From Flavobacteriaceae bacterium (GTDB lineage: Bacteria; Bacteroidota; Bacteroidia; Flavobacteriales; Flavobacteriaceae): a DNA stretch of 11,407 nt. Shown here piece by piece: positions 1 to 5,878 of the stretch. Made by a program: the position numbers and the translations under genes. A model generated the notes under the pieces. That model was not told the origin of the DNA. It saw only the letters and a list, made by a program, of their open reading frames with translations, and searched no databases. The DNA lies in the NCBI GenBank assembly GCA_030633285.1, contig DAOVTC010000015.1:1-11407 (forward strand), in the 5' to 3' direction. The number at the start of each line of letters is the position of its first letter. Within the stretch, counting starts at the first letter, position 1.

Positions 1-1
1 A

Positions 2-595
2 TCAATCTCGAACCTTACCTGTAAAAACACTTGCTTTTGAATTATATGGATTTCCTGAAGATCGCCTGAAAGATACTACTTGCCCACAATGCCAAATGGC
101 ATCTTCAATCGGACCATTAATTTGATTCCAAAATGGATATTTAGTAACTCCATTCTCTCCTTTAAAAATTATTTTAAACTGACTTATATCTTCACTTTTC
201 CTTAAAATGTCAGCAGCAATTTTTAAGTTCTCCAAGGTCTTTTTCCTTTTTTGGGCGAACGTTAACCCGGTATAATCAGTTTTTTCGTTGACTTTATTTA
301 ATGTAGAATTGACAATTATATTGGATAATCCCAATATATGGTCAATCGTTTCTTCAGTAGTACGCGCTTCATTATTTGGCTTAAATTTAAGGTCTTCATC
401 TCGTAAGCCTTCTGTTGTCCAATAGTATCTAAAACCTAAACCATCAATCATACGTGCAACAACAGTTCCTTGATTATAATTTTCAGGGTAATCAGATATC
501 TCATAATAAGGTAAACTTTCTTTATCCTCAACTTGTGCACTCATAACATTTATTGTTAAAAAAATTAATACCCAAATAAAAGCATTTGTTCTCAT
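2..595 (-). CDS. Exported DinB-like four-helix-bundle protein
   Basis: A 197-residue protein that starts with an N-terminal signal peptide (hydrophobic residues about 6-18, then MSA before Q21), so it is probably exported to the periplasm. The rest resembles the DinB/DinB_2 superfamily: a WTTEGLRDEDLKFKP segment near 59-73, a helix with His86 (TIDHILG) and a C-terminal IWHCGQVVSFRR segment at 167-178. Family members usually bind a divalent metal with three histidines. Here I can place H86 and H169, but the position four before H169 is D165 instead of His. DinB-superfamily enzymes include bacillithiol or mycothiol transferases and many proteins of unknown activity; the substrate here cannot be read from the sequence. 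The ATG lies 13 nt after the M28 peptidase stop, so it is probably the last gene of that operon. The TGA stop is complete at 2-4. Confidence 0.85.
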   Translation of the reverse strand: MRTNAFIWVLIFLTINVMSAQVEDKESLPYYEISDYPENYNQGTVVARMIDGLGFRYYWTTEGLRDEDLKFKPNNEARTTEETIDHILGLSNIIVNSTLNKVNEKTDYTGLTFAQKRKKTLENLKIAADILRKSEDISQFKIIFKGENGVTKYPFWNQINGPIEDAIWHCGQVVSFRRSSGNPYNSKASVFTGKVRD

Positions 596-608
596 TTTAA
601 TATTTTTT

Positions 609-2012
609 TTAATCTACAATTATTAATTCCTTAACTTTTGCATTAAACCCATATTTATCAATCAAATATATTAATGATGTCATTGTCGCAGCCCCAAGTT
701 CTAATTCTCTCTTATTGATAGCGTCAAAAGTATCATTTGCTGCATGATGGTAATCAAAATATCGTTGTGAATCCGGACGTAAACCTGCTAAAACAATATG
801 CTCATTTTTTAGAGGACCAATATCTGCCCCACTTCCACCTTTTTCAAAATAATGTATCAAATATGGTTTAAATAAAGGTGTCCAACTTAATATTTGATTA
901 AAATTAGTATCACTACAATCAAAAGAAAAACCTCTTGGAGTAAATCCTCCAGAATCGCTCTCTAAAGCAAAAATGTGATTTTCATTTTTTTGTTTTGCTA
1001 TTTCAGCATATTTTTTACCACCTCTCATTCCATTTTCCTCATTCATAAATAATACAACTCTAATACTTCGCTTTGGTTTTATTCCTGATAGCTTTAACAA
1101 TCTTAAAACATCCATAGATTGGACAATACCGGCACCATCATCATGAGAGCCATCTCCCATATCCCAAGAATCTAAATGCCCTCCAACAATTATAAATTCC
1201 TCAGGAAATTCACTACCTATAATTTCTCCAATTACATTGTAAGATTGTACATCATCAAATTGTTGACAGTCTTGTTTAAAATAAAATTGAGTATTCTTAT
1301 TATTTTTCAAATTTTTACTCAATAATTCTGCATCATTGGTACTTATTGCTGCTGAAGGAATTCGCTGATTCGTCGGTAAATCTCCATAAGTCATACTTCC
1401 TGTATGTGGAAAGTTATCTAGTCTCAAATTCATTGATCGAACTATAACACCTACTGCACCAAGCTTACCTGCTTCCATGGCACCAGCATATCTTTGATTG
1501 ACACAGCCACCGTAAGCTTTAAAAGTGTGTATAAAAGTTTCCTCCATGGGTCTATTAAAGAAAACTATTTTTCCCTCTACATCTTCTCTTTCTAGTTTTT
1601 TTAATTCTTCAATACCATTAACTTCTAGTACATTTGCTTTTATTCCATCTTTAGGTGTAGCAATAGATCCTCCTAATGCACAAATATTGACCTCAATAGA
1701 TTTTCCAGAAGTGGTTTCAATAAAAGCGGTTTCCGGTAAACCTCTCACCCATTTTGGTACCATTATTGGTTGTAGCCACACTTTATCCAATCCTAATTTA
1801 TCAAGCTCAGCTTTTGTCCACTCAACTGCTTTTTCAGCATTTAAAGAACCTGATAACCTCCCACCTATCTGGTTGGATAAATAGTCTAACCATTCATAAC
1901 TTTTACCATTTGTAAGAGATTTATTATAAATGGATTTTAATATTTCAGCATCTGTTTGCGAGAATAATTGTACAGAGAATAAAAAGGTTAGTAAAAATAA
2001 AATTTGCTTCAT
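609..2012 (-). CDS. Secreted M28-family zinc metallopeptidase with PA domain
   Basis: A 467-residue exported peptidase resembling carboxypeptidase Q/plasma glutamate carboxypeptidase in family M28. A signal peptide covers about residues 1-19 (MKQILFLLTFLFSVQLFSQ). A PA-type insert spans roughly 105-250 (KIVFFNRP near 148-155, AGAMEAGKLGAVGVIVRS near 176-193). The co-catalytic zinc site is complete by pattern: H279 (GGHLDSWD), bridging D291 (GSHDDGAG), catalytic E325 with ligand E326 (NEENG), D353 (ESDSGG) and H422 or H423 (YHHAANDTFD). It should trim dipeptides or short peptides in the periplasm or outside the cell. It lies 45 nt downstream of the PHP-ACT gene and 13 nt upstream of the DinB-like gene on the same strand. 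Exact peptide specificity cannot be judged. Confidence 0.95.
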   Translation of the reverse strand: MKQILFLLTFLFSVQLFSQTDAEILKSIYNKSLTNGKSYEWLDYLSNQIGGRLSGSLNAEKAVEWTKAELDKLGLDKVWLQPIMVPKWVRGLPETAFIETTSGKSIEVNICALGGSIATPKDGIKANVLEVNGIEELKKLEREDVEGKIVFFNRPMEETFIHTFKAYGGCVNQRYAGAMEAGKLGAVGVIVRSMNLRLDNFPHTGSMTYGDLPTNQRIPSAAISTNDAELLSKNLKNNKNTQFYFKQDCQQFDDVQSYNVIGEIIGSEFPEEFIIVGGHLDSWDMGDGSHDDGAGIVQSMDVLRLLKLSGIKPKRSIRVVLFMNEENGMRGGKKYAEIAKQKNENHIFALESDSGGFTPRGFSFDCSDTNFNQILSWTPLFKPYLIHYFEKGGSGADIGPLKNEHIVLAGLRPDSQRYFDYHHAANDTFDAINKRELELGAATMTSLIYLIDKYGFNAKVKELIIVD

Positions 2013-2036
2013 TTATGATTATTTTAAAAATTAAAG

Positions 2037-2051
2037 ATCAAGTATCAAAGT
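2037..2051. repeat. Short intergenic ATCAAGT/ATCAAAGT repeat
   Basis: Two adjacent near-identical units (2037-2043 and 2044-2051) fill part of the 45-nt gap between the PHP-ACT stop and the M28 start. They resemble the TTGATAT-containing sequence at 8384-8399. They look like low-complexity intergenic filler; no function is evident. Confidence 0.4.
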
Positions 2052-2057
2052 AAAAAA

Positions 2058-3746
2058 TCACTTACTATGAAATTCAATCAAATTGGCTTCATAATACTGA
2101 GCCCCTAATTTGGTTAACAAGTTATTAATCACATTTTTATTTCCATTTACAGCTAATGCTGAATAACCAATTTTATTTCGTTTACCCAATCTTAAATCAA
2201 TAATATTGATATTTTTTGAAGCAAGTGCTGATAGTAAAATCAATAATACGCCCGGAGCATTTTTATGTTTGGTCAATATTACTTTTTCACTCAAAGCCAA
2301 TTTCAACTCCACTCCATCCATTTCCAATAAAAATACACCTTCATTATTATAATTTGGTAAATTGGCATTTTCTTTATAAGTCAAGTTTATAAATGTATCC
2401 GTATCGGTTCCTGTAATAAAATCAATAGCATTTTTAACATTACCATTATCTGCTTCTACAGTTAAAAATGCCACAGCTGTTCCATCATTATTTGATTTTA
2501 ATCTAGCCGTTTCAACATTAACACCTTCTGAAGCCAAAGTGTTAAATAAGGAAGAGATAACTCCGGGCTGATCCAAATGTTCTGAAAATAGCCCTTTAAC
2601 CTTATACTTTTCTACTTTTGGTGGTTCATTAGAAATTGTAATTGACTTATCACCTTTTCTAATTCTGATTGCATTATATGCACCCATTCCAGTGGAGTTT
2701 TTATAAATATCTAAAAATTCTAAAAAAGAACCTCCAAAAGAAAAGTCAGGAATTATTCTTCGGTTTTCATTGATAAATCGCTGGTTCAACAGTTCAATTC
2801 CTTTATTTAAAATGGTATATTTTACCTTCAAATCATGATCATCAAAAATTGTTCTCTTTTCAGGGATCAGTTTTGAATAACTTACATAATGTCTGTATCC
2901 AGCTTTGTAAACATATTCTAAACTTTCCTTAAAATTAACACCATAATATTTAATATGGTGTGTATCTGTACCAATAGAAATTGGTATTCTAAGCTCATAA
3001 GCTCTTTTCAATATATTTTGGGTTGGATATACTCCTACTCCTTTTAAATCTCCCGACATATTAACGTCTAAAGTGAGATTTCTGTCGGCAATAATTTCTA
3101 AAAGAGTTCGAAATTTATTTGCTAAATGATGTGAACTTGTTTCAAAATTTTGTAAAACTTCGGGTACTTCAACATTTAATTTTGGCAGATCAATATGACC
3201 AATTACTTGAATCATATCACCAAAATACTCAATCATTTCAATTATTTCATTAAAATAACTATTCCAGTATGCTTCCAAACTTCCACGCATTTTTAATAAC
3301 TCTTGGGCTTCTTCTTTTGAACCATCATAAGGCAATCCTTCAGGTGCAAAATGTACTGAACCAATTACAAAATCAGCATCTTCGGCTTGAAATATTTTTG
3401 ATCTGCTCCATTGCAAACCTAAATCAGCACCCATCCATTCTAATTCAACACCATATTTGATATTAATTTTTCCAGCATATTTTTCACGAAGATTCGCTAT
3501 TCTTTTCGGGTAATTTAAGTAAGAACGGTTTCCTCTAATAAATTTTAAATTTGTATTTTTTTCAACACAATACCTGAAATTTGTCAAGCGAGGAGAATGT
3601 ATAATAAAAGTAATACTTGGATGTTTTGCTTCAATTGCTTTTTCAACAATATCATCAAGCTTATCTATACCGTGTTTTACATGATCTTGTTCTGTACCAG
3701 CGTGAATGCCATGAGTTTCCCATATAAAATCGTTGATTTTTTTCAT
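2058..3746 (-). CDS. PHP-domain phosphatase/hydrolase with two C-terminal ACT domains
   Basis: A 562-residue protein counted from the ATG at 3744-3746; an in-frame TTG one codon earlier is less likely. Residues about 5-290 are a HisK-like PHP (polymerase and histidinol phosphatase) domain with metal-site motifs ITFIIHSP (H50), KYGVELEW (E101), DFVIGSVHF (H132), VIGHIDLPK (H184) and SIGTDTHH (D261, H263). The first motif is unusual: THGIH gives HxxH (H12, H15) rather than HxH. Residues about 290-375 are an unassigned linker. ACT domain 1 is about 381-457 (DQPGVISSLFNTLASEGVNV) and ACT domain 2 about 486-556 (NAPGVLLILLSALASKNINI). ACT domains usually bind amino acids and control biosynthetic enzymes, so I infer a cytoplasmic amino-acid-regulated phosphatase. 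Histidinol phosphate is only one candidate substrate. It heads the M28-DinB gene run. Confidence 0.88.
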   Translation of the reverse strand: MKKINDFIWETHGIHAGTEQDHVKHGIDKLDDIVEKAIEAKHPSITFIIHSPRLTNFRYCVEKNTNLKFIRGNRSYLNYPKRIANLREKYAGKINIKYGVELEWMGADLGLQWSRSKIFQAEDADFVIGSVHFAPEGLPYDGSKEEAQELLKMRGSLEAYWNSYFNEIIEMIEYFGDMIQVIGHIDLPKLNVEVPEVLQNFETSSHHLANKFRTLLEIIADRNLTLDVNMSGDLKGVGVYPTQNILKRAYELRIPISIGTDTHHIKYYGVNFKESLEYVYKAGYRHYVSYSKLIPEKRTIFDDHDLKVKYTILNKGIELLNQRFINENRRIIPDFSFGGSFLEFLDIYKNSTGMGAYNAIRIRKGDKSITISNEPPKVEKYKVKGLFSEHLDQPGVISSLFNTLASEGVNVETARLKSNNDGTAVAFLTVEADNGNVKNAIDFITGTDTDTFINLTYKENANLPNYNNEGVFLLEMDGVELKLALSEKVILTKHKNAPGVLLILLSALASKNINIIDLRLGKRNKIGYSALAVNGNKNVINNLLTKLGAQYYEANLIEFHSK

Positions 3747-3783
3747 CAAATAGTTAATTCAAAATTATGTATTCATTAAAATA

Positions 3784-3791
3784 CAAACATA
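3784..3791 (-). promoter_or_regulatory. Candidate Bacteroidota -7 promoter element for the PHP-ACT gene
   Basis: Read on the minus strand this is TATGTTTG, a full match to the Bacteroidota TAnnTTTG consensus, 38 nt before the chosen ATG. No clear -33 TTG-type box sits at the usual distance, so confidence is moderate. The rest of the 171-nt gap to the pirin gene is AT-rich; I see no strong hairpin in it. Confidence 0.4.
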
Positions 3792-3920
3792 ATAATTGAA
3801 AATGTATTTTTGATTATTATTGCAAATTGATTTTACGAATATATAAATAAACTCTTGTTCTTAATTTAAACTTGATGAAAATAAAGTATTTCCATTTCAT
3901 TTTTTATAAATTATTTTCTA

Positions 3921-4643
3921 TTAAAAATTCATGGGTACTTCAATAAATAAAATCTCAGTTTCCTGATTTGCTATTAAAGTAAAATTTGATGTTTTATAAA
4001 TACCTATAGCATCTCTCTGTTTCAATTTTTTATCTTCTATAGTAATTTCACCTGAAATCAACATCATATATACTCCGTGATTATCAGATTTTAAATCATA
4101 AGTAAATTCTATATTTTCACTGAGGTCAATTCTAGAAATCTTCGCATCCTGATGAATTTTTAAACTTTTAATAGCTTTGTCATCATAAGAGCTAACCAAA
4201 GTTTGTAATTTATCTTTTCTATCAGCAACTTCAAAACTCTTTTGATCATATGCCGGTTTTACTCCCATTTTATTCGGGATGATCCATATCTGAAATAAAT
4301 TGATAAACTCAGTTGTAGAATTATTTCTTTCAGAATGTATTACACCTGTTCCTGCTGACATAACTTGTACTTCACCTGTTTCTAAAGGAATCCATTTTTC
4401 ACTCATAGAATCTTTGTGTTTTAATGCTCCTTCTAATGGAATTGTAATTATTTCCATATTATCATGAGGATGCTCAGCAAATCCCATTCCTCCTTGAATC
4501 ACATCATCATTTAACACTCTTAAGGCTCCAAAATTTTCTTTTCCTGGGTTATAATAATTCGCAAAACTAAATGAATAATTAGCTTGTAACCAATCATAAT
4601 TTGCATAACCTCTATCTGCTGCTTTGTATTCTATAATTTTCAT
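3921..4643 (-). CDS. Pirin family bicupin protein (YhhW type)
   Basis: A 240-residue pirin, the normal length for the family. The N-terminal cupin carries the metal site seen in YhhW-like pirins: H58 and H60 (FAEHPHDNMEII), then H103 and E105 (GTGVIHSERN). FGALRVLNDD at 38-47 and INLFQIWIIP at 114-123 are further family signatures. The C-terminal half (about 150-240) is the degenerate second cupin and has no clear metal site. Characterised bacterial pirins include quercetin 2,3-dioxygenases, and others act as redox-linked regulators; the substrate here is unknown. It lies 123 nt downstream of the MarR gene on the same strand, in a cluster with an FMN reductase, suggesting response to quinones, flavonoids or other electrophiles. 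A small hairpin precedes its start codon. Confidence 0.95.
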   Translation of the reverse strand: MKIIEYKAADRGYANYDWLQANYSFSFANYYNPGKENFGALRVLNDDVIQGGMGFAEHPHDNMEIITIPLEGALKHKDSMSEKWIPLETGEVQVMSAGTGVIHSERNNSTTEFINLFQIWIIPNKMGVKPAYDQKSFEVADRKDKLQTLVSSYDDKAIKSLKIHQDAKISRIDLSENIEFTYDLKSDNHGVYMMLISGEITIEDKKLKQRDAIGIYKTSNFTLIANQETEILFIEVPMNF

Positions 4644-4668
4644 AATTTCATTTTTAAAAAAAATTTGA

Positions 4669-4688
4669 ATCTATACTTTTTTATAGAT
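4669..4688 (-). promoter_or_regulatory. Hairpin in the pirin leader: possible operator or weak attenuator
   Basis: ATCTATA and TATAGAT form a perfect 7-bp inverted repeat around a 6-nt centre, ending 25 nt before the pirin ATG. On the pirin-coding strand it is followed, after five bases, by a run of eight T. This could be a dyad operator for the neighbouring MarR protein or a weak attenuator; the stem is short and AT-rich. Confidence 0.3.
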
Positions 4689-4726
4689 GAAAAAGTACCA
4701 CAATTTTAATCTCTATAACTATTAAT

Positions 4727-4751
4727 TAAGAAGATCCTTTTTTTCTTCTTA
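4727..4751 (-). terminator. Possible weak terminator or hairpin after marR
   Basis: TAAGAAGA (4727-4734) and TCTTCTTA (4744-4751) form a perfect 8-bp stem with a 9-nt loop, starting 15 nt past the marR stop. No strong T-run follows on the minus strand, and the right arm belongs to the CTTCTTA repeat, so this may be a by-product of that repeat. Confidence 0.3.
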
Positions 4752-4765
4752 CTTCTTGCTTCTTA
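4745..4765. repeat. Intergenic tandem heptamer, three CTTCTTA-type units
   Basis: Three 7-nt units (CTTCTTA, CTTCTTG, CTTCTTA) in direct tandem begin one base beyond the marR stop codon. On the coding strand they read TAAGAAG-CAAGAAG-TAAGAAG. They are low-complexity and not coding. Similar filler of different sequence occurs in other gaps of this window. Confidence 0.6.
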
Positions 4766-4766
4766 A

Positions 4767-5204
4767 CTATCTAATTTTATCTAGTAGCTTATTTAAGGTT
4801 TTAGCTTCACTTTCAGTAATTGAATTTATATGAGTTTCGAATTCACCTATATTAATTTTATCTAAAAGTTTTAAACCCTTATCAGATATTTTTACATAAA
4901 CAACTCTTCTATCGTTATCGCATCGAGTTCGCTCGATTAATTTTTTAACACATAATTTATCCATTAACCGAGTAGAATTTGGTGATTTTTGAATCATTCT
5001 ATCTTTTACAGAATTTACTGTAATTGCTTTATTTGCTCCTCGTAATATTCTTAAAATATTATATTGCTGTTCAGAAATTTTAAAGGGTTTTAAAATTTCA
5101 ATTCCAATATTTTCCAACCAATTGGCTGTATATTTTATGTTTATTAAAGCTTTTACCTTTTCATTGGGGAATTTAGAATTGATATCTTTAGAAATATCTC
5201 CCAT
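4767..5204 (-). CDS. MarR family winged-helix transcriptional regulator
   Basis: A 145-residue protein of typical MarR length. The DNA-binding region is about 46-108: QQYNILRILRGA leads into the helix-turn-helix (ITVNSVKDRM, then SPNSTRLMDKL), followed by the wing ERTRCDNDRRVVYVKISDKG with the family's DxRR-type motif (D98, R99, R100). The flanking N- and C-terminal helices should form the dimer interface. It has two cysteines, C85 at the end of the recognition-helix region and C95 in the wing; redox sensing through them is only a possibility. The ATG is 2 nt after the FMN reductase stop, so translation is probably coupled. The regulator likely controls this operon through the palindromic sequence upstream of the reductase. 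Confidence 0.93.
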   Translation of the reverse strand: MGDISKDINSKFPNEKVKALINIKYTANWLENIGIEILKPFKISEQQYNILRILRGANKAITVNSVKDRMIQKSPNSTRLMDKLCVKKLIERTRCDNDRRVVYVKISDKGLKLLDKINIGEFETHINSITESEAKTLNKLLDKIR

Positions 5205-5206
5205 AA

Positions 5207-5737
5207 CTAAATAGCCTTTTCAAATTCATCAACAAGTCTCAATAAATTCGATTTTAAATCTGAATTTACTATTCTTCCTTCTTTAAAATTATCGTAAAAT
5301 GAGGGAAATGACATAGATCCAATAATATTTCCTCCCATATAAGGAAATCTTCCTAAAGCAAGATCTAATACAGTTTGACCGCCACGTACTCCAGGTGATG
5401 TACTTAATAACAACACAGGTTTATCACGCCATACTTTACTTTCTATTCTTGAAAGCCAATCAAATACATTTTTAAATGCAGCAGAATATGCTCCATTATG
5501 TTCAGCTAAAGAAATTATAAAACCATCAGCTTTATCAATAAAATCATTTAATTCAATAACATCCTTTGAAAAACCTTGTTCATTTTCTTTATCAACTGAA
5601 AATAATGGTATTTCAAAATTATTTAAATCAATTTTAGTTAATACCATATTTTTTAATAAACCACCTGCATATTCTGCAAAAACTTTATTAATTGAAGTTT
5701 TACTATTACTTCCTCCTATTGTAACTATATTGTTCAT
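5207..5737 (-). CDS. NAD(P)H-dependent FMN reductase
   Basis: A 176-residue flavodoxin-fold reductase of the NADPH-dependent FMN reductase family. The FMN phosphate-binding loop is GGSNSKTSIN at 8-17. SLAEHNGAYSAAFKNVFDWL (76-95) corresponds to the family's PEYNGSxPxxLKNAIDW motif, and STSPGVRGGQ (112-121) to the ASPGxxGG flavin-contacting loop. It is cytosolic and should transfer electrons from NAD(P)H through FMN to quinones, azo compounds, chromate or other acceptors; the physiological acceptor is unknown. It is the first gene of the reductase-marR-pirin run and has a good promoter element at 5772-5779. It is divergent from the acyl-CoA carboxylase gene across a 141-nt intergenic region. 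Confidence 0.93.
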   Translation of the reverse strand: MNNIVTIGGSNSKTSINKVFAEYAGGLLKNMVLTKIDLNNFEIPLFSVDKENEQGFSKDVIELNDFIDKADGFIISLAEHNGAYSAAFKNVFDWLSRIESKVWRDKPVLLLSTSPGVRGGQTVLDLALGRFPYMGGNIIGSMSFPSFYDNFKEGRIVNSDLKSNLLRLVDEFEKAI

Positions 5738-5771
5738 TTGATTACTTCTTTTAATTAATTAAAATTCTTTG

Positions 5772-5779
5772 CAAATATA
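5772..5779 (-). promoter_or_regulatory. Bacteroidota -7 promoter element for the reductase-marR operon
   Basis: On the minus strand this reads TATATTTG, a perfect TAnnTTTG match, 34 nt before the reductase start. No TTG-type -33 box is seen; that position is occupied by the palindrome at 5797-5806. Confidence 0.5.
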
Positions 5780-5796
5780 TAATTATTATTTATATT

Positions 5797-5825
5797 TACC
5801 TAGGTATTTAATATCAAGGTATATA
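5797..5825. promoter_or_regulatory. Candidate MarR operator: palindrome plus half-site
   Basis: TACCTAGGTA (5797-5806) is a perfect 10-bp palindrome. A second AAGGTATAT element starts at 5816, one direct-repeat step (15 nt) from TAGGTATTT at 5802. The palindrome begins 17 nt upstream of the reductase -7 box, where the -33 contact would lie, so a bound dimer would block transcription. Assignment to the adjacent MarR protein is inference from position and symmetry. Confidence 0.35.
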
Positions 5826-5851
5826 ATTAACAATATTTAACATTCATTTCG

Positions 5852-5859
5852 TATTTTAG
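5852..5859 (+). promoter_or_regulatory. Possible -7 element for the acyl-CoA carboxylase gene
   Basis: TATTTTAG matches TAnnTTTG at seven of eight positions and lies 19 nt before the ATG. No convincing -33 element is visible. This is the best promoter candidate on the plus strand in this divergent intergenic region. Confidence 0.25.
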
Positions 5860-5878
5860 CAAGCGAAATATCAATAAT

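Noticed and set aside
1525..1884. Open frame of 119 codons on the plus strand
   Set aside because: It lies fully inside the M28 peptidase gene on the other strand and resembles no known family.
3860..3900. Imperfect ATGAAAT/ATTTTCAT pairing as a terminator after the pirin gene
   Set aside because: It needs a bulge, is very AT-rich and has no following T-run on the minus strand.
3921..4643. Pirin as a transcription factor
   Set aside because: The intact His/Glu metal site fits an enzyme at least as well; nothing in the sequence shows a DNA- or partner-binding role.
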